From positions 1,054,001 to 1,118,000 of the forward strand of contig CAWDHQ010000002.1 of the NCBI GenBank assembly GCA_963802215.1: a DNA stretch of 64,000 nucleotides, in the 5' to 3' direction. This document shows, piece by piece, positions 40,249 through 48,869 of this stretch (position 1 is the stretch's first letter; every line of letters starts with the position of its first letter). Position numbers and translations under genes: made by a program. Under the pieces are notes generated by a model that was given only the letters and a program-made list of their open reading frames with translations, had not been told where the DNA came from and did not search any database. The stretch comes from SHZI01 sp963802215 (lineage in GTDB: Bacteria > Pseudomonadota > Gammaproteobacteria > Steroidobacterales > GCA-2729495).

Positions 40249-41985
40249 ATGTCCATCATTCTGCCGCCCGACGCCGGGCGACGACGTTTCATCCAGGGCC
40301 TCGCCGCCGGGGCGACGGCCCTGTCCCTGGGCCTGCGGCCTCTGCGGGCGGCTGCGCCGGCCGCCATGTCGCCGCTGGTTCTCGAGGGGCCCGACTTCGA
40401 CCTGCGCGTCGGCACGACGCCCGTCGACTTCACGGGCCGCCAGCGCGAGGCGATCACCATCAATGGATCCCTTCCGGCGCCCGTGCTGCGCTGGCGCGAG
40501 GGTGACACGGTCACGCTGCGGGTCACCAACACGCTGGACGAGGTCACGTCCATCCACTGGCACGGCATCCTGGTGCCCACCGGAATGGACGGCGTGCCGG
40601 GGCTGAGTTTCCCGGGCATTGCGCCGGGTGAGACCTTCGTCTACCGGTTTCCCGTGCTCCAGAGCGGCACCTACTGGTATCACAGCCACTCCGGCCTGCA
40701 GGAGCAACTGGGCCTCTACGGCGGGCTGATCATCGAGTCCCGTGAGCCGGATCCGGTGGCAGTCCACCGGGACCACGTCATCGTGCTTTCCGACTGGACG
40801 GACGAAAGTCCGCACCAGTTGCTCGCGCATCTCAGGAAGCAGCCTGATTACTACAACTTCCGGCAGCGTACGTTGGCCGACTTCTTTCGTGACGCCCGGC
40901 GCGATGGCTTCCGCGCGACGGTCGCCGACCGGGCGATGTGGGGATCCATGCTCATGAACCCCACGGACCTGGCCGACGTCAGCGGCTACACCTACACCTA
41001 CCTGATGAACGGCCAGGCTCCCGCCGCGAACTGGACGGCGCTGTTCCGGCCCGGTGAGACCGTGCGCCTGCGTTTCATCAATGCCGCCGCCATGACCTTC
41101 TTCGACGTGCGCATCCCGGGGCTGGAGCTGACCGTCGTGGCCGCCGACGGCCAGCCGGTGAAGCCGGTGACGGTGGATGAGGTCCGCATCGGCAACGCCG
41201 AATGCTACGACGTGCTCGTCACGCCGGGGGCCGACCGCGCCTACACCATCTTCGCCCAGTCCATGGACCGCACCGGCTTCGCGCGGGGAACACTCGCTCC
41301 CCGGCCGGGCATGGTCGCGGACGTGCCGGCAACCGATCCCCGCGTGGTCCTCACGATGGCCGACATGGGGCACGGCGTCGACCTGACGGGTCACGAAGGC
41401 CACCAGATGCCGGCCGGCGAGGGAGGCCCGCCTCCCATTCACCACGCGCCAGCTGAATTTGGTCCATTCGTGGACATGCGCGTCGCGAATCCGTCGCCGC
41501 GGCTGGACGACCCCGGCGTGGGGCTGCGGGACAATGGCCGGCGCGTCCTCACCTACGCCGATCTCGCGAGCCCAGGGCCGGATCCCGACGGCCGGGAGCC
41601 GGTGCGCACCATCGAGCTGCACCTGACGGGCAATATGGAGCGCTACGCCTGGTCCTTCAACGGCCAGAGGATGTCCGAGGCAGGCCCCATCCGGCTGCAG
41701 CTTGGCGAGCGTGTCCGCTTCCTGCTCGTCAACGACACGATGATGGACCACCCGGTCCACCTGCACGGCCTGTGGAGCGACCTGGAGGACGAGGAGGGCC
41801 GGTACAAGGCGCGCAAGCACACACTCGTGGTGAAGGGCGGCCACCGGCTGAGCTGTCGCGTGACCGCCGATGCGCCCGGCGCCTGGGCCTACCACTGCCA
41901 CCTGGCGCTGCACATGGACACCGGGATGTTCCGCACGGTGATCGTGGCGGATGGCGCCGTCCGGCGGGAGCGCGAACATGGCTGA
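40249..41985 (+). CDS. copA: copper-resistance multicopper oxidase CopA
   Basis: The 578-residue protein has a twin-arginine signal (AGRRRFIQGLAAGATALSLGL). The four copper-site blocks are complete: HWHG (H103, H105), YWYHSHSG (H145, H147), HPVHLHG (H501, H504, H506) and HCHLALHMDTGM (H549, C550, H551, H555, axial M560). It oxidises Cu(I) to less toxic Cu(II) in the periplasm. The methionine-rich insert of classical CopA is short here (MADMGHGVDLTGHEGHQMP). CGAGGAG before the ATG sets the start. copB overlaps its end by eight bases. The name means PcoA/CopA oxidase, not the CopA ATPase. Confidence 0.94.
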   Translation: MSIILPPDAGRRRFIQGLAAGATALSLGLRPLRAAAPAAMSPLVLEGPDFDLRVGTTPVDFTGRQREAITINGSLPAPVLRWREGDTVTLRVTNTLDEVTSIHWHGILVPTGMDGVPGLSFPGIAPGETFVYRFPVLQSGTYWYHSHSGLQEQLGLYGGLIIESREPDPVAVHRDHVIVLSDWTDESPHQLLAHLRKQPDYYNFRQRTLADFFRDARRDGFRATVADRAMWGSMLMNPTDLADVSGYTYTYLMNGQAPAANWTALFRPGETVRLRFINAAAMTFFDVRIPGLELTVVAADGQPVKPVTVDEVRIGNAECYDVLVTPGADRAYTIFAQSMDRTGFARGTLAPRPGMVADVPATDPRVVLTMADMGHGVDLTGHEGHQMPAGEGGPPPIHHAPAEFGPFVDMRVANPSPRLDDPGVGLRDNGRRVLTYADLASPGPDPDGREPVRTIELHLTGNMERYAWSFNGQRMSEAGPIRLQLGERVRFLLVNDTMMDHPVHLHGLWSDLEDEEGRYKARKHTLVVKGGHRLSCRVTADAPGAWAYHCHLALHMDTGMFRTVIVADGAVRREREHG

Positions 41986-42712
41986 TCCGGCCGGTTACCG
42001 TTCGGCATTGCTCGCTCTCATCACGATCCCGGCGTTGGCCGGCGCGGGCGAGCCGACGGGGATGACGGCGCACATGGACGACGATCCCTGGCACGCGATG
42101 GTGCTGCTCGACCAGCTCGAGTGGCAGGACGCGGAGGAGGGCGATGCGCTGGCCTGGGACCTGGAGGCCTGGGCGGGTACGGACAACCATCGCATCCTGC
42201 TCCGTGCGGAAGGTGAACGCGTGGATGGCGAGACGGAGGAGAACCGTCTCGAGCTGCTCTGGTGGCGACCGGTGTCCAGCCGCTGGGACGTGGTGGCGGG
42301 ACTGCGCCAGGACCTCGAGCCGGAATCCGCGCGCAGCTACGCGGCGCTGGGTGTCCAGGGGCTGGCCCCCGGCTGGATCCACGTGGAGGCCACGGCGTAT
42401 TTCGGCGAGCGGGGCCAGTCCGCCGTGTCGCTCAAGGCGGGACCGGAACTCCTTCTGACCAACCGGCTGCTCGTCACGCCGATGGTGGAGGCCGAGGCTT
42501 ACGGCAGGGATGACGTGGCCAACGGTATCGGCAATGGCCTGAGCCGGCTGACGGCCGGCGTGCGGATGCGCTACGAGATCCGGCGGGAAATCGCCCCCTA
42601 CGTGGGTCTGGAATGGTCCGGGAAGCTCGGCGACACGGGCGATCTGGCCCGGGAAGCTGGCAGAAGTGTGCGCGATGCACGGTGGGTGGCAGGACTCCGC
42701 GCCTGGTTCTAG
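41978..42712 (+). CDS. copB: outer-membrane copper-resistance protein CopB
   Basis: The 244-residue protein starts with an export segment (YRSALLALITIPALAGAGE). A CopB/PcoB beta-barrel follows: MVLLDQLEWQDAEEGDALAWDLEAWAGTDNHRILLRAEGER, ENRLELLWWRPVSSRWDVVAGLRQDL, AYFGERGQSAVSLKAGPELLLTNRLLVTPMVEAEAYG and VGLEWSGKLG, ending in WF. It lacks the long His/Met-rich N terminus of some CopB proteins. It works with CopA in copper sequestration or export across the outer membrane. Overlap with copA implies coupled translation. Confidence 0.92.
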   Translation: MADPAGYRSALLALITIPALAGAGEPTGMTAHMDDDPWHAMVLLDQLEWQDAEEGDALAWDLEAWAGTDNHRILLRAEGERVDGETEENRLELLWWRPVSSRWDVVAGLRQDLEPESARSYAALGVQGLAPGWIHVEATAYFGERGQSAVSLKAGPELLLTNRLLVTPMVEAEAYGRDDVANGIGNGLSRLTAGVRMRYEIRREIAPYVGLEWSGKLGDTGDLAREAGRSVRDARWVAGLRAWF

Positions 42713-42782
42713 GCCCGATGACTGCCGGGGGTGTGAAGGCCATCAACGGCGGGGTGGCGGAATTAAGTCATGCTCCTCCCCG

Positions 42783-43964
42783 ATGCGCCCCTTTGCCAAC
42801 AGCCCGTACTTCGTCGCCAATCCCCTGCAGGCGAACGCGCTCGCCCGCCTGCGCCAGGCGGCGACGTTTCCCGGCGGCGTCGCCGTGCTGTCCGGTGGTC
42901 CCGGCGTCGGCAAGTCCGCCTTCGTGCGGCACGCCCTGGTGCCCGCCGACAGCGACGTGCAGCTCCTGCCCGTGGACCTGCGGAGTGCGGAGCCCGCCGA
43001 ATTCCTGGAATCGATACTGGATGGCCTCGGTGCAGCGTCGGCCGGGTCCGCCGGCGTCCCGGCGACCGCCCGCCTGCGCGAGGCCCTCCTGGCCCAGCGC
43101 ACGAGCGGACGGCAATTGATCATCCTGCTGGACGTGTCCGGACTCAACGTGGACCTTGCCCGCCGCCTGCTGCGCTTCGTGCACCTGTGCAGCGAACAGC
43201 AGGCTCCCGTCTCACTGGTCCTCCAGGGTCCCCACACGCTGCACCAGCTGCTGGACGTGCCGGGACTGATCCAGCTGCGCCAGCGCCTCAGCTTCCGCCT
43301 CAAGCTGCGCCCGCTGACTTTGCTCGAGACTTCCGGCTACCTGCGCCACTGCCTGACGGAAGGCGGCGCCAATCCCGACGACGTCATGGCAGTGAACGCG
43401 GCGGCCAGCGTCTACCTCTATGTCGCTGGCGTGCCTCGACTGGTCAATACACTGATGGATGCGGCGCTTGGTGAGGTCCACGCGCGCAAGGGCGGCAAGA
43501 TCGACGCCGACCTGATCCGGCAGGTCGCGGAGCAGCTGGGATGGAAGCCCATCGGCAACCGCGGGCCCGCCGACCTCGTGACGAAGCCGCCTGCCTCGCC
43601 CACGCGGCGCACCGCCGACCGGGTCGTGCCGCGGCCGCCCGTGCCGGAGGCGGCACCCGCGCCGCTGCCGCCCGCCGAGCCCCTGCCGGCCAGCGACATC
43701 ACGCGCCGGCTGCAACTCGGCCGCACGCCCGTCAACCCGCCACCGGCCCTGCCGGCCGAAGCTCCAACCCCCGTTCCCGCCGCCGAGCGTCGCTCGGCAG
43801 CCGCAGAGTCCCGCCCGCCGCCGCCGGTCCCCATGGACGAGACCGACACCGGCGCCACGGGCATGCTGCGCCTCGAAGACCTGGACGAGCGCTTTGCCGA
43901 GACGCTGTTCTCGGAGGATTCCGGTCACTTCAAGGCGCTGATCGACGCCGGCAAGACGGACTGA
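42783..43964 (+). CDS. ExeA-like AAA ATPase
   Basis: The 393-residue protein has an AAA_22 domain: RPFANSPYFVANPLQANALARLRQA, Walker A SGGPGVGKSAF, Walker B region LIILLDVSGLNVDLARRLLRF, and YLYVAGVPRLVNTLMDAAL (sensor-like). This resembles ExeA/GspA-type ATPases of secretion and PEP-CTERM loci. A long Pro/Ala-rich linker (about 270-365) leads to a short acidic end (LRLEDLDERFAETLFSED). No peptidoglycan-binding domain or membrane helix is seen, and no secretion genes are adjacent. The ATG at 42783 precedes the family's conserved N terminus. Confidence 0.75.
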   Translation: MRPFANSPYFVANPLQANALARLRQAATFPGGVAVLSGGPGVGKSAFVRHALVPADSDVQLLPVDLRSAEPAEFLESILDGLGAASAGSAGVPATARLREALLAQRTSGRQLIILLDVSGLNVDLARRLLRFVHLCSEQQAPVSLVLQGPHTLHQLLDVPGLIQLRQRLSFRLKLRPLTLLETSGYLRHCLTEGGANPDDVMAVNAAASVYLYVAGVPRLVNTLMDAALGEVHARKGGKIDADLIRQVAEQLGWKPIGNRGPADLVTKPPASPTRRTADRVVPRPPVPEAAPAPLPPAEPLPASDITRRLQLGRTPVNPPPALPAEAPTPVPAAERRSAAAESRPPPPVPMDETDTGATGMLRLEDLDERFAETLFSEDSGHFKALIDAGKTD

Positions 43965-44005
43965 GTAAACTGCTCCTCGTTGCTGACGCATCGAGGAGAC
44001 GTACC

Positions 44006-44818
44006 GTGAATCCAACGACCACCCCGGACAGGGTCCAGGCCTGGCTGCCGATGCTGGCTGCCGTGGCACTGTTGCTGGCCGCTGCCTTCCCGGCCCGTGC
44101 CGCAGAGGACTACGTTCCCACCGTCCTGGTCACCGGGGCGAACCGGGGCATCGGCCTGGAGTATGTCCGCCAGTACGCGAATCGTGGCTGGACGGTGATC
44201 GCCACTGCCCGCAAGCCCGGGGAGGCGACCGAGCTGAAGGCCCTCGCGGCCGCCAACCCCGCGATCCTCATCGAGCAGCTCGATGTCAGCGACCTGGCGA
44301 CGGTGGATGCCCTCGCGCAGAAATACCGGGGGAAGCCGGTGGACATCCTGATCAACAATGCCGGCATCACCGGCGCGCCCACCGACCAGGTGTTCGGCAA
44401 GCTGAACTACCCGGTTTTCGAGCAGGTCCTCCGCACCAATGTGATCGGCCCGCTCAAGGTGGCCGAAGCGTTCCTGCCGAACCTGGAGGCCGGCCAGCAG
44501 AAGAAGCTCGTCAACGTGTCCAGCAGCGAGGGCTCGATCGGCTCGGTAACCGCCGGCCGGACCTACTTCTATCGCGCCAGCAAGGCGGCGCTCAACATGG
44601 AGATGAAGAACCTGGCCGCCGTGCTGAAGGGCAAGGGCATCGCGCTGGCCCTCATCAACCCGGGCCCGGTGGACACGGACATGATGAAGGGCGCACCGAA
44701 GAGCATGCTGCGCTCGAAGGAAGTGGCGGTCGCGGACATGGTCCGGATCACCGACCGGTTGAGCGTGAACAACACCGGGCTCTACTGGAACTACAGCGGC
44801 GAGTTCCTGCCCTGGTAG
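44006..44818 (+). CDS. short-chain dehydrogenase with an N-terminal export signal (paralogue 2)
   Basis: The 270-residue SDR shows VLVTGANRGIGLEYVRQYANRGW, NNAGIT, the VNVSSSEGS serine and the YRASK catalytic motif, then NPGPVDTDM. It is preceded by a hydrophobic export-like segment (WLPMLAAVALLLAAAFPARAAED). The GTG start at 44006 follows GAGGAG. It is a close relative of the SDR at 8135, also with a signal segment, and of the cytoplasmic one at 46901. Substrate unknown. A longer open frame upstream is the shadow of the ATPase gene. Confidence 0.85.
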   Translation: MNPTTTPDRVQAWLPMLAAVALLLAAAFPARAAEDYVPTVLVTGANRGIGLEYVRQYANRGWTVIATARKPGEATELKALAAANPAILIEQLDVSDLATVDALAQKYRGKPVDILINNAGITGAPTDQVFGKLNYPVFEQVLRTNVIGPLKVAEAFLPNLEAGQQKKLVNVSSSEGSIGSVTAGRTYFYRASKAALNMEMKNLAAVLKGKGIALALINPGPVDTDMMKGAPKSMLRSKEVAVADMVRITDRLSVNNTGLYWNYSGEFLPW

Positions 44819-45258
44819 CCGTCGCCGACTGCCCGCTCTGCGCGTCCGGGGATGCTCCCTCCCTCTGGCGGGACGCCCGGGTGCGCGTGGTCAGCGCCGG
44901 CGATCCCGACTACCCGGGGTTCCTGCGCGTCATCTGGCATGAGCACGTGCGCGAGATGACCGATCTTGCCCCTGCCAGCCGCGAGCACTGCCTGCGCGTC
45001 GTATTCGCGGTCGAGCAGGTTCTGCGCGATACGCTCCGGCCGGACAAGATCAACGTGGCGTCGCTTGGCAACCAGGTGCCCCACGTGCACTGGCACGTGA
45101 TCCCGCGCTTCGCAGACGACGCGCATTTTCCCGATCCGGTGTGGGCGGCAAGGCGCCGGCACGGCGTGGCGCGTGCGCTGGATGCGGGCGCGTTCGAGGC
45201 GCGGCTGCGGCAGATCCTGGAGCGCCCGGCAGGGCTGCCGGCGGGGCCTCCGGCATGA
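44812..45258 (+). CDS. HIT-family hydrolase with no standard start before its zinc motif
   Basis: The C-terminal half has VPHVHWHVIPRF, the HxHxHxx triad of HIT nucleotide hydrolases. The frame upstream codes ADCPLCASGDAPSLWRDARVRVVSAGD, with the CxxC zinc pair usual in this branch, but no ATG, GTG or TTG lies before it. The first standard start is GTG at 44881, which would delete CPLC. A CTG at 44812, overlapping the SDR stop, is proposed as the real start. The protein probably hydrolyses AMP-linked compounds such as adenylylated nucleotides. Its stop overlaps the FKBP gene (ATGA). Confidence 0.75.
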   Translation: MVAVADCPLCASGDAPSLWRDARVRVVSAGDPDYPGFLRVIWHEHVREMTDLAPASREHCLRVVFAVEQVLRDTLRPDKINVASLGNQVPHVHWHVIPRFADDAHFPDPVWAARRRHGVARALDAGAFEARLRQILERPAGLPAGPPA

Positions 45259-45749
45259 GGGCCCGCGTCCTGACACTGCGTGGACCGGCCGGCCTGCTCG
45301 CCAGCGTGCTGCTGGTGACGGTCGGCTGCCAGCGGCAGGATCCCGAGGCGGAGAGGCGCGCCCTGGAGTACCTCGCGACCGCAGCGCAGGAGGAGGGTGC
45401 GGTCCGCACCGAGACCGGCCTCGTCTACAGGATACTGACGCCGGGGACCGGGCCATCGCCGGCCGCGACCGACACCGTGCGTGTCCACTACCACGGCACA
45501 CTGCCCAACGGCAGTGTGTTCGACAGTTCGGTGGACCGCGGGCAGCCCGCGAGTTTCCCCCTCGACCGGGTGATCCCGTGCTGGACCGAGGGCATGCAGC
45601 GCATGCGGGTCGGTGGGAAGGCAAAACTGGTCTGTCCCGCCGGGCTCGCCTACGGTGAGCGTGGCGCGGGAGGCGTCATACCGCCCGGCTCACCGCTCGC
45701 GTTCGAGATCGAGCTGCTGGGAATCGGCGTACCTGACGGCGAGCCCTGA
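45255..45749 (+). CDS. FKBP-type peptidyl-prolyl isomerase lipoprotein
   Basis: The 164-residue protein has a lipoprotein-like signal (GLLASVLLVTVGCQR). After a short helical linker there is one FKBP domain: VRVHYHGTLPNGSVFDSSVDRGQPASFPL, VIPCWTEGMQRMRVGGKAKLVCPAGLAYGERGAGGVIPPGSPLAFEIELLGI. The active-site Tyr, Phe, Asp and Trp positions are kept. It speeds proline isomerisation during folding in the periplasm. The ATG overlaps the HIT stop by four bases. Confidence 0.92.
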   Translation: MRARVLTLRGPAGLLASVLLVTVGCQRQDPEAERRALEYLATAAQEEGAVRTETGLVYRILTPGTGPSPAATDTVRVHYHGTLPNGSVFDSSVDRGQPASFPLDRVIPCWTEGMQRMRVGGKAKLVCPAGLAYGERGAGGVIPPGSPLAFEIELLGIGVPDGEP

Positions 45750-45754
45750 GGTCC

Positions 45755-46840
45755 TCACGCCACCAGCGGCAGCCGCTCTCCGTCGTCGTAGACCAGTTCC
45801 CGCTCCGGCCAGCGGACGGCGCCGAGACGCCCGATGAACGGCTTGCCAGGCCCGAGGGCCCGTTCCCGGTAGCGCACGCCGACCGAGAAGTCCACGCAGA
45901 AGGCGTTGCGCCGGGGGCCGAGCCACTGATTGCTGGCGACGCCCGCAAAGAGGTCCCGCTCGCCACGGGAGAAGCGCGCAGCGCCATCCGGACCGGACCA
46001 GCGCCAGTAATGGCCGAACAGGACCGGCACGTTGTCCGCGTAATCGTGCCACCAGGGGATGCGGTCCACCATGCGCCACCTGCCGCTGGCGAAGAACGGC
46101 TCGTTAGCCAGGCGTTCGACACCGGACGTGGGCACGCGGACGGGGTTCGACATCTGGAACTGCTCGTCCATGGTGCCGATTGCTGCGAGGAGGGGCACCT
46201 GGATGGTCTCGTCGGCGAGGTGCAGGCCCCAGTCCTGGTACTCCTGCTTGGCCGCGTGCCGGATGGGGGTGGTCCCGGCCCAGCGTTCCGCAGCCGCCGC
46301 ATGCTCCCGGTAGACCTCGAGGACCGATCTGCCGGGAAGTTGCTCCCGCAGTCTGGCGAGCGATTCCCCGTGCCAGGCGGCATGGACCACCCGCAGGTCG
46401 TCGCGCTCGAGCGCCAGCGGCAGGCCGGCGAGGAACCCGGCGAAGCGCTCGCGGTCTGCTGCGGTTGCCCGCGTGCTGTGCAGGAACTTGCCGGCGGCGC
46501 GGTCGTGGTCGTCGGCGAAGTACCAGCCATTGGCCGGCTTTGGCGAGCCGCGCAGCAGGTTCAGTTCGTGATTCCCGAGCACGCACTGGGCGCGGCCCGC
46601 GGCGATCAGTTCCGCGACGCAATTGATGACCCCCGGGCTGTCCGGGCCCCGGTCGCAAAGGTCGCCGACGAATACCAGGCTGCGTCCGTCCGGGTGGAAC
46701 CCGTCGGCGTCATAACCGAGCACGTCGAGCAACGCCTGCAGCGCCTCGAGTTCGCCGTGGACATCGCCGACGATGTCGAGCGGGCCGGGCCGGAGGGCCG
46801 CGGGGACGGGATGGATGTGGACCTGGGCAGAATCAGCCAT
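45755..46840 (-). CDS. PPP-family metallophosphoesterase (ApaH/PrpE-like)
   Basis: The 361-residue protein has the three metal motifs in order: IVGDVHGE, FVGDLCDRGPDS and LGNHE, then further histidines in VVHAAWHG and FGHYW. These are the PPP phosphatase signatures (ApaH, PrpE, bacterial Ser/Thr phosphatases). A long insert between motif III and the C terminus differs from ApaH. It is cytoplasmic; the substrate may be a dinucleotide polyphosphate or phosphoprotein. It is divergent to the SDR at 46901 and converges with the FKBP gene. Confidence 0.87.
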   Translation of the reverse strand: MADSAQVHIHPVPAALRPGPLDIVGDVHGELEALQALLDVLGYDADGFHPDGRSLVFVGDLCDRGPDSPGVINCVAELIAAGRAQCVLGNHELNLLRGSPKPANGWYFADDHDRAAGKFLHSTRATAADRERFAGFLAGLPLALERDDLRVVHAAWHGESLARLREQLPGRSVLEVYREHAAAAERWAGTTPIRHAAKQEYQDWGLHLADETIQVPLLAAIGTMDEQFQMSNPVRVPTSGVERLANEPFFASGRWRMVDRIPWWHDYADNVPVLFGHYWRWSGPDGAARFSRGERDLFAGVASNQWLGPRRNAFCVDFSVGVRYRERALGPGKPFIGRLGAVRWPERELVYDDGERLPLVA

Positions 46841-46900
46841 GTGCTTTCACGTTAACACTTAAAATATGGGCACGTCGGTCCCGGTATTCAAGGAAAGCAG

Positions 46901-47668
46901 ATGCCAGCCATCCTCATCACGGGCGCGAATCGCGGCATTGGTCTCGAGTTCGTGCGCCAGTACGCCGACCTCGGGTGGCAGGTCATCGCCACCTGTCGCG
47001 AGCCGGCCGCCGCGGCGAATCTCCGGGAGCTTGCAGGTTCCGGGCCGCGCATCCGGATCGAGGAACTGGACCTCGCCAGTCCGGCGTCGATCGACGATCT
47101 CGCCGGCCGCCTCGGTGGCAGCCTGCCGCTGGATGTACTCCTGCACAATGCCGCGCTCCTCGGCCCCGGCGGACCACAGCTGCTCGGGGCCTGGCAGGAA
47201 GCGGCGTTCCTGGAGGCCTTCCGGGCGAATGCCCTCGGGCCGGCCCTTCTGACCCAGCGGCTCCTGCCGCTCGTCGAAGCGGGGAGCCAGCGGAAGATCA
47301 TCTTCCTGGGCAGCGCGGCCGGGTCGATCAGCCTCCTGCAGCCACCGGCCAACCTGTATGCCTACCGGTCCAGCAAGGCGGCCCTTCACCTGCTCGCGCG
47401 CAATCTGGCCCTCGACCTGAAGCCGCGCGGCCTGATCGTCGGCCTCGTCAATCCGGGACTCGTGGACACCCGCGGGCTGCTCGACCTGGCGCCCGCCGAT
47501 CCGGGGCCGCCGGACCTGCAGCACGTGGTCAAGCTGGTACGGGCGGGTGTCGTGCCACTGATCCGGCCAATGGCCAGCGTGACGGGCATGCGCGCGCTGA
47601 TCGAGGCCTGGACCCTCGACCAGTCCGGCGTGTTCCTCAATTACGACGGGCAGCCAGTGCCCTGGTAG
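46901..47668 (+). CDS. short-chain dehydrogenase, cytoplasmic (paralogue 3)
   Basis: The 255-residue SDR starts directly with PAILITGANRGIGLEFVRQYADLGWQVIATCREP, has HNAAL, a serine in FLGSAAGSIS, the YRSSK catalytic pair and NPGLVDTRG. It is the third member of the group at 8135 and 44006 but has no signal segment, so it should act in the cytoplasm. AAGGAAAG before the ATG supports the start. Substrate unknown. Confidence 0.87.
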   Translation: MPAILITGANRGIGLEFVRQYADLGWQVIATCREPAAAANLRELAGSGPRIRIEELDLASPASIDDLAGRLGGSLPLDVLLHNAALLGPGGPQLLGAWQEAAFLEAFRANALGPALLTQRLLPLVEAGSQRKIIFLGSAAGSISLLQPPANLYAYRSSKAALHLLARNLALDLKPRGLIVGLVNPGLVDTRGLLDLAPADPGPPDLQHVVKLVRAGVVPLIRPMASVTGMRALIEAWTLDQSGVFLNYDGQPVPW

Positions 47669-47677
47669 ATCGGGCGA

Positions 47678-48847
47678 TCAGATGGGGACGGTGACGGCGT
47701 CATAGCTGGCGAGGTCCAGCGATTCCTCGTTCCGGTGCGATTCCCCGTCATAGCGGTCGGGGTCCGTCGTGGTGAGGTTCAGCCCGTTCTCGCGGGATGC
47801 CACCAGCACGCCGTTGGCCCGCACCACGCGGGCCTTCTCGTACCGGGCCAGGGCCTCGCCGACCGAACCGGCGGCGGCAATGGCCCGCGCGAGCACCATC
47901 CCGTCTTCCAGTGCCATGGCGGCGCCCTGGCCGAGGAAGGGCGTGGTCGGGTGGGCCGCGTCACCCAGCAGCGTGACGCGACCCGTGGACCAGACCGGCA
48001 GCGCGTCCCGGTCGAAGATACCCCACTTGAAGCACTGGTCAGGTGGCGTGGCCATGAGTATCGAGCGGGCCGCGGGCTCGAAGTCCCGGAACTCCGCCAG
48101 CAGCGCATCCACCGTGGAGCGCACCGACCAGCCTTCCTCCACCCAGTTGTTGGTGCGTGCGATGGCAATGTAGTTCAGCAGTTCGCCGCGGCGGATCTTG
48201 TACCGGGTCAGGAAGTGGCCGGGACCGATCCAGACGGCGGAGTCGGGCACCACGAGGGATGCCGAGAGCCGCTCCATCGGCACGAGACCGCGCCAGGCGA
48301 CATAGCCGGTGAAACGGGGATCCTCGGCGCCGAAGAGGCGCGCGCGGACGGTCGAGCGGATACCGTCGCCGCCGACCAGGATGTCGCCCCGGGCAGTCTG
48401 GCCATTGCCGAACAGGGCTGTAACGCCGTGGGCGTCCTGGCCGAAATCCTCCAGCGTGAAACCGAGGTGCAGGCAGCCCCGGTCGGCGCTCTGCACTGCC
48501 GCGACCAGCGCCTGGTGGAGGTCATTCCGGTGGATCTGGCAGTAGGGCGCGCCGAAGCGCTCGAGCTGGGTCGTGCCCCGCGGGATGTCCACCAGCGTCC
48601 TGCCGGTACGGTAGTGCTTGACGGCGCCGCGCGCGGGAATCACGGCAAGGTCTGCGAGGACGGCGCCGAGCCCCAGGTGCTGAAGGATGCGCGACCCGTT
48701 GGAGGCCAGGGTGAGGCCGGCGCCCACCTCGCGGAGCACCGGGGCCTGCTCGTAGACCGACACGCGGCATCCGGCCTGCTGCAGGGCCAGCGCGGTGGTG
48801 AGTCCGCCGATGCCGGCCCCGGCGATGAGTACGTGAATATCCCGCAC
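47678..48847 (-). CDS. FAD-dependent aromatic monooxygenase (salicylate-hydroxylase-like)
   Basis: The 389-residue class A flavoprotein hydroxylase has VLIAGAGIGGLTTALALQQAG (FAD), ILVGGDGIRSTVR (the DG motif) and VTLLGDAAHPTTPFLGQGAAMALEDGMVLA (GD motif). These are the three signature motifs of the family that includes salicylate and 3-hydroxybenzoate 6-hydroxylases. It hydroxylates an aromatic acid using NAD(P)H and O2; the substrate is unproven. It starts 22 bases before the next lipoprotein's stop on the same strand. Confidence 0.9.
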   Translation of the reverse strand: MRDIHVLIAGAGIGGLTTALALQQAGCRVSVYEQAPVLREVGAGLTLASNGSRILQHLGLGAVLADLAVIPARGAVKHYRTGRTLVDIPRGTTQLERFGAPYCQIHRNDLHQALVAAVQSADRGCLHLGFTLEDFGQDAHGVTALFGNGQTARGDILVGGDGIRSTVRARLFGAEDPRFTGYVAWRGLVPMERLSASLVVPDSAVWIGPGHFLTRYKIRRGELLNYIAIARTNNWVEEGWSVRSTVDALLAEFRDFEPAARSILMATPPDQCFKWGIFDRDALPVWSTGRVTLLGDAAHPTTPFLGQGAAMALEDGMVLARAIAAAGSVGEALARYEKARVVRANGVLVASRENGLNLTTTDPDRYDGESHRNEESLDLASYDAVTVPI

Positions 48848-48869
48848 GTTGTCCCCGGGTCCCGGCCGT

